Notes: generated by a model from the sequence alone, not told the origin. Shown: positions 1 to 6,239, counted from the stretch's first letter. The stretch is DNA of 8,621 nucleotides from Eubacteriales bacterium (GCA_028701715.1 JAQVQF010000093.1:1-8621), one strand, 5' to 3'. Program-made: numbers and translations.

Positions 1-771
1 CTGCGAGGTCGTCACGTTAAATGCCATATTGGGAAAATCCTTCTTGTGGAAGGGCGACACCGTATTGTTGAAGCCGTGATGAGTCAGCGTGCAGCGCCCC
101 ATATGCACGTCGCCGTACCATACGGTTTTTTCGCCGAAATCGATATAAAGGCGCTGTGACTTGTCCTTTACATCTGGTACGGCGTCACCGGGGCATTCGC
201 GCGCGCACGCTCCGCAATGGAGACATATTGTGCCGGTATCGAGTATAGGATCGGGTTCGAGCTCACAATCGGTCAGGATTATGCCGATTCTGACGCGCGG
301 ACCGAATTTTTTGGTGAGGAAAACCTTTGAAAAGCCGATCTCCCCCGCTCCCGCCGCCGCCGCCGCGATACGCACGCTCAGCACGACATCGGGAGGAACC
401 TTACCCGGCGCTACGGGCTCCCTTGTTATCCCCTGCCCTTCCGGGACGGCGGGATAATGCGGCACGGCTTCCCAGCCGTAATCCTCTATAAATCTGCAAA
501 GCTCATAGGTAAGCCTCGGACGGAAGAAGGAATTGAGCTTGTTGTAGGAATAAAACGTATAATTATGCCACTGTGTGCCTTCCTCGACACCGCGGTAGGA
601 ACCGCGCGGGATACGCATAAGCACGGCAATGACCGACTTGACCCCGGGAAAATATGTAACCGGTGAAAGCAGCGTCGGCGCGGTTTTAAACCTTTCTATA
701 TTGGCGATACCCACGACGTCGATGCCAAGCTCTTCCGCCCGGGCTTTAATCATTTCGGATGTCAGCTTCAT
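1..771 (-). CDS. Epoxyqueuosine reductase-like iron-sulfur protein, second tandem copy (C-terminus off the left edge)
   Basis: An open frame starts at ATG 771-769 and stays open for 257 codons to the window edge, so the C-terminus is missing. It begins MKLTSEMIKARAEELGIDVV and aligns along its whole visible length with the gene just upstream, sharing ELGIDV-type, FPxxKSVI, RGxxRGVEEGT, GWEAVP, FGxRxR and TDxELEPxP blocks. A ferredoxin-type CxxCxxCxxxCP motif lies at C183, C186, C189 and C193, which supports one [4Fe-4S] cluster. The family is the COG1600/QueG-like group of cytoplasmic Fe-S proteins; true QueG reduces epoxyqueuosine using cobalamin, but these shorter relatives have no established reaction. 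Its start lies one base beyond the TGA of the upstream gene (TGACATG), so translation is probably coupled. A second-cluster Cys pair seen in the paralog (C220, C223) is reduced here to a single Cys. Family is fairly secure, function is not. Confidence 0.85.
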   Translation of the reverse strand, partial: MKLTSEMIKARAEELGIDVVGIANIERFKTAPTLLSPVTYFPGVKSVIAVLMRIPRGSYRGVEEGTQWHNYTFYSYNKLNSFFRPRLTYELCRFIEDYGWEAVPHYPAVPEGQGITREPVAPGKVPPDVVLSVRIAAAAAGAGEIGFSKVFLTKKFGPRVRIGIILTDCELEPDPILDTGTICLHCGACARECPGDAVPDVKDKSQRLYIDFGEKTVWYGDVHMGRCTLTHHGFNNTVSPFHKKDFPNMAFNVTTSQ

Positions 772-772
772 G

Positions 773-1645
773 TCAGCCACCCGCTTTGACCGTGTCCGAC
801 AGCGGCTTACCGTTTTTGTCTATCGCCCATTCCGCGCTTTCACGGAATTTGTTTTCAAACAGGCTGCTTATCAGATGCTCTTCCTCAAGATGGCACATGC
901 AGGTGCGGTTGCATATCGCCGCCACGCGGTCGGGCTTGGTTTCCGGATTGAAACGGTTGACCGCCGCGCCGTTCTTGCAGATACGGCACAGATCATAGTC
1001 GATTTTCGCAACCTTCATCTTTTTGCCGCAGATTACAATTTCCTCGGTTTCGCCGCTTATCGCGCCGAGAGGACAGGCTGTGACGCATTTTTTGCAGCCG
1101 TCGCATATGCTCTGCTCAAGCATGGGTGTGGGTTCAAGCTCCGCGTCGGTTATTATCATATGGAATCTCTGCCTTGAACCGAAGCCCGGAGTAAATAAAA
1201 GCCCGCTGTAGGAAAGCTCCGCGACTCCGCAGGCGACGGCGGCGTAATCGAAATCCGGGAAAACATTGGGCGCCTCGCGTCCCTCCTCCACGGAAATACC
1301 CGTCGGAGCGATATCGCAGGGGTTCGGGAACACGGGCACCGCTTCCCAGCCTTCGTTTTCGATAGCTCTCGTCATATCATAGCAAGCGAGGGCGAGGAAT
1401 TCGTCCTCAAGCCATGAGGTGGCGAAAAAAGAGTAATCGAGGAAGTTCGTGCCCTCCTCCACTCCGCGCAGCGAGCCGCGGCAGATGCGCTTGCCGAGCA
1501 TAATGATTGATTTCCCCTCCGGGAATATGGTGAACGGATTTTTCCTGACCGGGCAACCGTCGAAGCGTTCCTTGTTTGCGAAACCGAGAACGTCGATCCC
1601 CTGCGAGGATGCGAATTTTCTGATTGTTTCTTCAAGAGTACCCAT
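773..1645 (-). CDS. Epoxyqueuosine reductase-like 4Fe-4S double-cluster protein, first tandem copy
   Basis: This 290-residue protein has no signal peptide or membrane segment and should be cytoplasmic. The N-terminal two thirds contain the blocks FPEGKSII (41-48), RGSLRGVEEGT (56-66) and GWEAVP (99-104), shared with the downstream paralog. A ferredoxin motif CxxCxxCxxxCP lies at C181, C184, C187 and C191. Further cysteines at 206, 220, 223, 245, 249 and 251 could hold a second [4Fe-4S] cluster. This arrangement matches the COG1600/QueG-like Fe-S family. QueG itself is a cobalamin-dependent tRNA epoxyqueuosine reductase, but the N-terminus here is too divergent to assign that reaction. ATG 1645 is preceded by AAAGGA at a normal distance. 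An 84-bp gap separates it from the hydrolase-like gene upstream; it contains a TATAAT (1725-1720, minus) without a good -35, so it may share that gene's transcript or have its own weak promoter. A redox or electron-transfer role is likely. Confidence 0.85.
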   Translation of the reverse strand: MGTLEETIRKFASSQGIDVLGFANKERFDGCPVRKNPFTIFPEGKSIIMLGKRICRGSLRGVEEGTNFLDYSFFATSWLEDEFLALACYDMTRAIENEGWEAVPVFPNPCDIAPTGISVEEGREAPNVFPDFDYAAVACGVAELSYSGLLFTPGFGSRQRFHMIITDAELEPTPMLEQSICDGCKKCVTACPLGAISGETEEIVICGKKMKVAKIDYDLCRICKNGAAVNRFNPETKPDRVAAICNRTCMCHLEEEHLISSLFENKFRESAEWAIDKNGKPLSDTVKAGG

Positions 1646-1729
1646 TTAAATAATCCTTTCCGTTTTATACAGAATTTGACACCTGAATCTTTAATATGAA
1701 TTTTCGATTTTTAGTTTTCATTATATTAT

Positions 1730-3913
1730 TTAATTAATCCGCACGACCGCATAACCGGCGAAGGTATCTCCGGGAATATGCAATATGACGCCGCCGGCCT
1801 TATGCTCAAGCGGTACGGTTATACCGCCGTCAAATTCCGGTGAATACATAGTCGCATTATTATAAGTAAATTTAATGCCGTTTAGCAAAATGTCAAAGCC
1901 CTTGATCTTTTCCGCATTGTCGCAGAAAGGCGGGATAGGATCTTCCCTTGAGGCGTCGGTGTCACTTTCGGGCAGCATTCCCGCGGAGTTTACGAGATGA
2001 AGCGCCGTGCCGCCCTCTGTTTCAAAGACAGAAGCCAAAATGCTTTTATTTTCGCAGGAAATTAACTTTTGACCGATAAACGCTTCCAGAAGTCTGCCGT
2101 TGCCGTTTTTCATTTCGTCGGTATAAGACCTGTCCACGGGGGTACGTTTGCCCTTTATCCATACCGCGGGCTGGATGGGATGGAAGGATATGTCGGCGGG
2201 ATGATATATTAATCTCCCTTTGCCGATCCTTTCGCTCACTCCCAAAATTTCCCCGTTTGCGCCCGTAGCTATGACCTCGCCGCGGGCTTCCTCTATCATC
2301 ACCGGGGATATGGCATGGTCAAAGGCTATACCGTTGACCTTTTCCGTCCCGATATATTCTTTAAGTACCGCTTTTGATTTCAACCCGACAAGCTTCAGGC
2401 CTTCCGCAAGCGTGCGGGGTGCGCCGTCGTCATCCTTTTGTGCAAACGGACCGAGTATGATCAGAGTGCCGCCGTTTTCGGCGTATTTCTTTAGCTCCGC
2501 CGCTTCCGTGTCGGAAAGCATAACGATATACGGCACAACAATTACGCGGTGCTCGCCGAGCTTTTCCGCCCTGTCCGATTTGAAAACCATATCGCAGGAT
2601 ATATTAGATACATACGCCGACTCAAGATAGCTCATATACGGCTTCATATACTTCTGCGGCGCATCCTTATCGGTATAATCGCGTGTGGTTTCCGAAAAAT
2701 AAAACGCCATGTCGGATTTTTTCAGGGGATTGCGGTACAGAGGCTTATGCAGCCTTTCAAATTCGCGGTAGGGTCCGTCATACAGCTTTGTCACATCGCC
2801 GCCCGTGCCAGTGTATAGCTGTCCCCAGGAACGGCAGAGCGCCCATGAGGCGTAGGTGGAATCCGGCGTGGACGGATACAGTAGCGCCATAGAAGGCACG
2901 CCCCTGCGCTGTGCCATCGCATAGCGGTGGATTGCCTCGCCCGCGAAGCATATATACGAATGCTTTATAATTCCGCAGCATTCCTGGAAGATATAATCCC
3001 AAAGCTCGCTCGCCGCCTCAAAGCCGTAGCAGGTGGTGTCAAAGGGAAGCACCTCCGCGCAGTACGCCGGACGCATGGGATAAAAGCCTATGGATTTATA
3101 TTTTTCATCCATCCTGCGGTGGAAATCGCCGCTCTGTTTCTTTTTGAACCTTTTCCAGGCGACATATTCCGGTTTTTCGTAATGCTCGAAAAAGTCACCC
3201 CATTTATCCGGATACGGCAGGTCATAGCCTGTTTCTTCCCTGAATTTTGCGCGACAGTATTCACAGGCGCAGGCGTTACCGCCGCCGTACCATTGAACGT
3301 CGTCGTTCATCATGCCGTCCACATGGGCTTTTTCGATAATATTCCTCACGTGCCCCCAGTACGCTTCCTCAAAGGCGGGATGGTTAAAGCAGTGCGCGTT
3401 GCCGATATAATGCCTGAATATCCAGTGCGCGTCCTTGCCTTCCGTGTGTATGTACGAGGAAAGGCAGGGCTTGCCTGTAGAGCCGTCCGTCTGTGCGAAA
3501 TCATCAAGGTGCGCTCCGCCTAAAAGAGGATTGCTCTGGGATGTTTCGCGGAAGTTCGGATATGTTCCCAAGCCCTTGCCGAAGCCTGTGTTTTTGCTCC
3601 AGAAGCTTTCCTCAAGCGGCCTGTAGGTAAGATGCGCCGAATGATGCTCAATAACCTTAATACCCCTTTTATGGAACGCCGCGGTAAAGCGGGCTATAAA
3701 GCTTTCGATATCCTCCCAATACGCCCAGAAGGAAAAACGGAAATGCGCGCCGAAAAGTATAACCGCGGTAATTCCGGTTTTACGGTAAAGCTCGGCCGCG
3801 TCGTTCAGGTCGGCTTCGGTGTATTTATATATCGCGTCACCGTCATAATGATACCAGCCGAACCTTTCCTCCCAGGACGATTCGGGTTTTACTGCGTTTT
3901 GTGCTTCCGACAT
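1730..3913 (-). CDS. Glycoside hydrolase-like protein, GHL6/GH42-type barrel plus beta-galactosidase trimerisation-like domain
   Basis: This 727-residue protein has no signal peptide and is presumably intracellular. Residues about 15-400 look like a TIM-barrel hydrolase of the hypothetical glycosyl hydrolase 6 (GHL6) or GH42-like type: GITAVILFGAHFRF (47-60), HKRGIKVIEHHSAH (81-94), then DGMMNDDVQW (199-208), where D204 and D205 are candidate catalytic acids. C215-x-C217-x2-C220-x3-F follows, resembling the metal-binding Cys cluster of GH42 enzymes. Residues about 425-500 (VIVVPYIVMLS, YAENGGTLIILGPF) match the Rossmann-like trimerisation domain of GH42 beta-galactosidases, and a beta-rich C-terminus follows. 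The start at 3913 is chosen because GGAGG sits 6 nt upstream; an in-frame ATG at 3976 would add 21 residues encoded largely by the adjacent repeat. It lies upstream of the two Fe-S genes on the same strand. The sugar substrate is unknown, and a non-catalytic role cannot be excluded. Confidence 0.8.
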   Translation of the reverse strand: MSEAQNAVKPESSWEERFGWYHYDGDAIYKYTEADLNDAAELYRKTGITAVILFGAHFRFSFWAYWEDIESFIARFTAAFHKRGIKVIEHHSAHLTYRPLEESFWSKNTGFGKGLGTYPNFRETSQSNPLLGGAHLDDFAQTDGSTGKPCLSSYIHTEGKDAHWIFRHYIGNAHCFNHPAFEEAYWGHVRNIIEKAHVDGMMNDDVQWYGGGNACACEYCRAKFREETGYDLPYPDKWGDFFEHYEKPEYVAWKRFKKKQSGDFHRRMDEKYKSIGFYPMRPAYCAEVLPFDTTCYGFEAASELWDYIFQECCGIIKHSYICFAGEAIHRYAMAQRRGVPSMALLYPSTPDSTYASWALCRSWGQLYTGTGGDVTKLYDGPYREFERLHKPLYRNPLKKSDMAFYFSETTRDYTDKDAPQKYMKPYMSYLESAYVSNISCDMVFKSDRAEKLGEHRVIVVPYIVMLSDTEAAELKKYAENGGTLIILGPFAQKDDDGAPRTLAEGLKLVGLKSKAVLKEYIGTEKVNGIAFDHAISPVMIEEARGEVIATGANGEILGVSERIGKGRLIYHPADISFHPIQPAVWIKGKRTPVDRSYTDEMKNGNGRLLEAFIGQKLISCENKSILASVFETEGGTALHLVNSAGMLPESDTDASREDPIPPFCDNAEKIKGFDILLNGIKFTYNNATMYSPEFDGGITVPLEHKAGGVILHIPGDTFAGYAVVRIN

Positions 3914-3919
3914 GATAAA

Positions 3920-3924
3920 CCTCC
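3920..3924 (-). promoter_or_regulatory. Ribosome binding site of the glycoside hydrolase-like gene
   Basis: CCTCC on the plus strand reads GGAGG on the minus strand, 6 nt before ATG 3913. It decides the start: the upstream in-frame ATG at 3976 lies inside the repeat block and has no such site. A possible -10 (TACAAT, 3953-3948) lies just upstream, but its -35 region falls in the repeat and does not match TTGACA. Confidence 0.8.
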
Positions 3925-3963
3925 GGTAAATATTATTATTGAAAATTATTGTATTACGAGGAA

Positions 3964-4246
3964 ACCCCTCATCCACCGTTGAACGGTCCCCCTTCCCCTC
4001 AAGGGGAAGGCTTTAACGGGGGAAACCCCTCATCCACCGCTGAACCGATAGCTTTGACGGGGGCAATCCCTATCTGACGTTGAACCGATAGCTTTGACGG
4101 GAGCACCCCTCATCCACCGCTGCGCGGTCCCCCTTCCCCTCAAGGGGAAGGCTTTAACGAGGGGAAACCCCTCATCCACCGCTGAACCGATAGCTTTGAC
4201 GGAGGTACCCCTCATCTACCATTGAACGGAAGGCTTTGACGGGAGC
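3964..4246 (+). repeat. Higher-order tandem repeat: two copies of a long-short-short super-unit
   Basis: Within the array, units follow the order long, short, short, long, short, short and then a third long unit at 4247. The super-unit starts at 3964, 4105 and 4247, giving periods of 141 and 142 bp. Matching positions share diagnostic variants. Both middle units (4025, 4167) read CCGCTGAACCGATAGCTTTG. Both third units (4066, 4207) share ATCT, TTGAAC and a GACGGGAGC end. The second and third long units share GCTGCGCGG. This pattern points to block duplication and not independent insertion of single units. Confidence 0.8.
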
Positions 4247-4277
4247 ACCCCTCATCCACCGCTGCGCGGTCCCCCTT

Positions 4278-4341
4278 CCCCTTGAGGGGAAGGCTTTAGC
4301 AGGTCGCTTCTTCCTCGTTAGCCTTCCCCCGGGGGGAAGGT
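4278..4341 (-). repeat. Composite two-hairpin repeat, left copy
   Basis: Read on the minus strand this is a CCTTCCCCC/GGGGG-type hairpin, a linker containing AAGAAGCGACCT and CTAAAG, then a second hairpin with a CCCC-TCAA-GGGG core. The same order of hairpin, linker and hairpin occurs at 8557-8618 on the plus strand, so the two copies are inverted relative to each other about 4.2 kb apart. Confidence 0.75.
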
Positions 4342-4369
4342 GGCAGCCGAAGGCTGACGGATGAGGGGT
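4321..4369 (-). repeat. Inverted repeat unit with TTC-loop hairpin
   Basis: On the minus strand this unit starts ACCCCTCATCC like the direct units, but continues GTCAGCCTTCGGCTGCCACC in place of the ACCGCTG stretch. It ends in a near-perfect CCTTCCCCCC/GGGGGGAAGG palindrome. CAGCC-TTC-GGCTG (plus 4344-4356) forms a 5-bp stem. A shortened copy of this variant stands at 4494-4523 in the same orientation. Confidence 0.8.
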
Positions 4370-4487
4370 CATTCCCCCTTGAGGGAATTTCCCTATCGGA
4401 AAGATGATAACCGATGGTTTTGACGGGGGTACCCCTCATCCACCGCTGCGCGGTCCCCCTTCCCCTCAAGGGGAAGGCTTTGACAGG

Positions 4488-4510
4488 GGAAAAGTGGCAG
4501 CCGAAGGCTG
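4488..4510 (-). terminator. Possible terminator of the radical SAM operon, supplied by a repeat unit
   Basis: About 30 nt after the TAA of the radical SAM gene (minus strand), CAGCC-TTC-GGCTG folds into a 5-bp hairpin followed by CCACTTTTCC. The short T run makes it a weak intrinsic terminator at best. It is part of the inverted repeat unit 4494-4523, so a terminator role would be incidental or co-opted. Confidence 0.35.
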
Positions 4511-4539
4511 ACGGATGAGGAGTCGCCCTGAACCTATTC

Positions 4540-5601
4540 TTATATTATATAACAATCATTCTCTATCGAACAGCCGCCGCATTTTGTGCAGCCTTCCTGT
4601 CTTTGAGGCTGAAGGTCGTATTTCCTAAGCAGCTCGCCGAGCTTTTCGCTCATTTCCACAAGATCGTCGGGATCGCAGGCGGGCGTGTCCCGCAGAGCGC
4701 AGCCGTCCATTGGCCTGAAGGGCATTATGGTCGGGAACACGCCGAGCTTTGCCATGTCGCCGCATTCGCGGACAATATCCTCCTTCGGCTGTATTCCGCC
4801 GATAAGCACGCTCGAAACCTGACCCTTGCCGAAAATCCCGACTGCTTTTTTAAACGCTTTATAATAATGCTCCTTGGATATCGCGCTTTTACCCGGGCAT
4901 ATTTTTTTGCGCAGCTCCTCGTCCGCCACCTCAAGGTTCATTATTATAACGTCCAGCCCGCTTTCCTTCAGCCTGTCAAGCAGAGTAAGGTCGGAAGGCG
5001 GCGCAAGCTCCACCGCTATCGGGCTGTCGGAGAAGGCGCGTATCTTTTTTATAAGCTCCGCCCAGTAAAGCACCATATTGTCGGGTGATATATAGGTGCC
5101 GCCGGAGAAATTAAGCGTATACCCGGGTACAAAGGACAGCAGCTTTTGAAACGAATCGGCAAGATAATCGGTATCCAGCGGAGATGCGGTTTTCTTTTCC
5201 AGCGAGCAGAAGAAGCACTTCATGCCTTCCGTATCGTAACAGCACGCGGTCGAAGGCCAGATATTTATGCACTGCTCGGCGTGCAGGCGCGCTGTCGAAT
5301 CGAGTACGGTGTCCGTTTTCGGGAGAGCGCCGAAAAAGCTCACCGTTACATTCTGCGCGCCGCCCGTAACTGTATATTTTCCGTTTTCATACAGTAACGT
5401 GTACGGAGAATTAAGCGTAAATTTTTCGTTGGCGCTGACGCTGAGATTCGAGCCGCATATATTCATATTAGCCGCGTCTATAAAGCCCTTATCGAAGAAA
5501 TGAGGATATTCTCTCATGAGCGCTTCCTTGGCTTCGGACGTCGTTTTAATGCCACGGCATAAAAGCCCGGCTTTCAAGCGTATAAAATCATTTCGTTTCA
5601 T
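4540..5601 (-). CDS. Radical SAM enzyme related to the Nit1-cluster (MSMEG_0568/NitD-type) family
   Basis: This 353-residue cytoplasmic protein carries cysteines C120-x8-C129-x2-C132 (also C121), in the context GMKCFFCSLEK, fitting the [4Fe-4S]/SAM site of a radical SAM enzyme with a longer first spacing than the usual CxxxCxxC. NFSGGT (164-169) is the likely SAM-binding GGE-like strand. VELAPPSDL (197-205), LEVADEELRKKICPGK (223-238), FGKGQVSSVLIGG (257-269) and PFRPMDG (294-300) match, as I recall the family, the radical SAM protein of the Nit1/Nit1C cluster. An extra Cys set, C338-x2-C341-x2-C344-x5-C350, closes the C-terminus and may bind an auxiliary cluster. ATG 5601 follows the GNAT stop by 4 nt (TAACCTGATG), with AAGGA upstream inside the GNAT gene, so translation is probably coupled. 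The reaction is unknown; biotin-synthase-like chemistry is an alternative reading. Confidence 0.85.
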   Translation of the reverse strand: MKRNDFIRLKAGLLCRGIKTTSEAKEALMREYPHFFDKGFIDAANMNICGSNLSVSANEKFTLNSPYTLLYENGKYTVTGGAQNVTVSFFGALPKTDTVLDSTARLHAEQCINIWPSTACCYDTEGMKCFFCSLEKKTASPLDTDYLADSFQKLLSFVPGYTLNFSGGTYISPDNMVLYWAELIKKIRAFSDSPIAVELAPPSDLTLLDRLKESGLDVIIMNLEVADEELRKKICPGKSAISKEHYYKAFKKAVGIFGKGQVSSVLIGGIQPKEDIVRECGDMAKLGVFPTIMPFRPMDGCALRDTPACDPDDLVEMSEKLGELLRKYDLQPQRQEGCTKCGGCSIENDCYII

Positions 5602-5605
5602 CAGG

Positions 5606-6031
5606 TTATATCCTTATTTTCATTAAGACGGGGCGGCATTTTTCCATGTAACGCGAGCAGGAAAAACATTCCGAAAGAAGCTCATTATGCTCGTCGGTTC
5701 TCACCGCGCCGAGCTTTGCGAAAAAGCCCTCGGCTTTGGTTACAAGAAATATCTCGCGGATATTTTTATCCTTCGCTGTTTTAAACGCCGTATCCACAAG
5801 CGTTCTGCCGATGCCGTGCTTGCGGTATTCGGGCAGCACGGCGACATAATCGAGTACCGTCACGCCGTATCTGCGCGACAGCGTTATACCGCCGACAAGC
5901 GTGCCACCGTCCTTTGCTTCGACACTATAGAACGCGTCCTTCGTTCCGTCGGTCTCAAGCCCTTCCGAAAGATACAGCGCTTCGAGCTCTTTATTGTATG
6001 AAGAGAGCGATGGTATATATATTATATCCAT
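5606..6031 (-). CDS. GNAT-family N-acetyltransferase with C-terminal cysteine motif
   Basis: This 141-residue protein carries the GNAT acetyl-CoA-binding core: YVAVLPEYRKHGIGRTLVD (62-80), where R70-K71-H72-G73-I74-G75 is the pyrophosphate-binding R/QxxGxG/A loop. It is followed by helix TAFKTAKDKN and EGFFAKLGA (101-109). The last 25 residues carry C122-x2-C125-x6-C132, an unusual tail that could bind metal. ATG 6031 is chosen over the in-frame TTG at 6049 because AAGGGA (6046-6041) lies 9 nt before it; the TTG would place the ribosome site inside the coding region. It is the first gene of a two-gene operon with the radical SAM gene, behind a consensus promoter. The acceptor substrate is unknown. 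GNAT beside this type of radical SAM gene parallels the NitE/NitD pair of the Nit1C cluster, but the acetyltransferase itself is too generic to prove that. Confidence 0.85.
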   Translation of the reverse strand: MDIIYIPSLSSYNKELEALYLSEGLETDGTKDAFYSVEAKDGGTLVGGITLSRRYGVTVLDYVAVLPEYRKHGIGRTLVDTAFKTAKDKNIREIFLVTKAEGFFAKLGAVRTDEHNELLSECFSCSRYMEKCRPVLMKIRI

Positions 6032-6063
6032 AAAACGACATCCCTTCAATTATACTTTGAATT

Positions 6064-6092
6064 ATTATATGCGGGGTTTTTTGTTTTGTCAA
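6064..6092 (-). promoter_or_regulatory. Perfect sigma-A promoter of the GNAT-radical SAM operon
   Basis: On the minus strand TTGACA (6092-6087) and TATAAT (6069-6064) are separated by exactly 17 nt. Transcription should begin near 6057, giving a leader of about 26 nt that contains the AAGGGA ribosome site. Both hexamers match consensus, so strong expression is expected unless a repressor intervenes. Confidence 0.9.
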
Positions 6093-6131
6093 GGAAAAAT
6101 ACCCTCACTTTATTTATACTTTTTTTATATA

Positions 6132-6148
6132 AAACGATATAACCGTTT
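6132..6148. promoter_or_regulatory. Operator-like dyad AAACG-N7-CGTTT in the divergent control region
   Basis: Arms AAACG (6132-6136) and CGTTT (6144-6148) flank ATATAAC, which itself resembles a -10 (TATAAC, 6138-6143). The dyad lies between the two divergent promoters and could bind a regulator or be chance in AT-rich DNA. Confidence 0.3.
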
Positions 6149-6181
6149 ATCACCGGGACAACAATGTTGCATCCGCAACGG
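6143..6181 (+). promoter_or_regulatory. Overlapping inverted repeats upstream of the binding-protein gene
   Basis: GTTGC-ATCC-GCAAC (6166-6179) is a perfect 5-bp dyad. CCGTT (6143-6147) pairs with AACGG (6177-6181), and CAAC (6159-6162) pairs with GTTG (6166-6169). These pairings share bases and exclude one another. The 6166-6179 dyad sits just upstream of the poor -35 region of the TATAAT at 6202, a position suited to an activator site. If transcription starts further upstream, it would instead be an RNA leader structure. I do not recognise a known riboswitch. Confidence 0.35.
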
Positions 6182-6201
6182 AAAATGTTTTAATAAATGT
6201 A

Positions 6202-6207
6202 TATAAT
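6202..6207 (+). promoter_or_regulatory. Probable -10 box of the ABC importer operon
   Basis: TATAAT is placed so that transcription would start near 6214, just before the AAGAGG ribosome site (6224-6229) and ATG 6240. The sequence at the -35 distance (CGGAAA, 6179-6184) does not match TTGACA, so the promoter may need an activator. This contrasts with the perfect promoter facing the other way. Confidence 0.5.
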
Positions 6208-6239
6208 ATATCCGAAGAAAGAAAAGAGGTATGTTACGC

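Larger units (their letters stand above)
3964..4523. repeat. Palindromic hairpin-rich repeat array, about 10-11 units
   Basis: This gene-free block consists of units that each begin ACCCCTCATC(C/T)AC and end GCTTT(A/G)ACGG. Units start at 3964, 4025, 4066 (degenerate), 4105, 4167, 4207, 4247 and 4431, with inverted units at 4321-4369 and 4494-4523 and a degenerate stretch at 4370-4430. Long units (about 61 bp) carry a perfect hairpin, CCTTCCCC-TCAA-GGGGAAGG; short units (about 40 bp) lack it. Similar palindromic repeats recur in many gut Clostridia genomes (recollection, not searched here). Open frames crossing the array on the minus strand encode only the repeat (VDEGFP, VKAIGS-type peptides) and have no ribosome binding sites, so I do not call them genes. 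The role is unknown; mRNA-end protection, termination or a non-autonomous mobile repeat are possible. Confidence 0.92.

Noticed and set aside
629..1177. Plus-strand open frame across the two Fe-S genes
   Set aside because: It is a shadow of the minus-strand genes, which carry the Cys motifs, ribosome sites and mutual homology.
3914..3976. Longer hydrolase-like protein starting at ATG 3976
   Set aside because: The extra 21 residues come from the repeat and the AT-rich spacer, and a GGAGG site sits correctly before ATG 3913.
4030..4372. Minus-strand open frames with repeated VDEGFP/VKAIGS-like peptides in the array
   Set aside because: They are translations of the palindromic repeat, remain open because the units are GC-rich and stop-poor, and lack ribosome sites.
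3964..4523. CRISPR array
   Set aside because: Repeats lie next to each other without unique spacers of constant length, units vary between 40 and 74 bp and occur in both orientations, and no cas genes are present.
6032..6049. Longer GNAT protein starting at TTG 6049
   Set aside because: This would put the AAGGGA site inside the gene; ATG 6031 has that site 9 nt upstream.
6141..6190. Known riboswitch upstream of the importer
   Set aside because: No conserved core of the TPP, SAM, preQ1, guanidine, fluoride or cobalamin classes could be matched; only short competing stems are seen.
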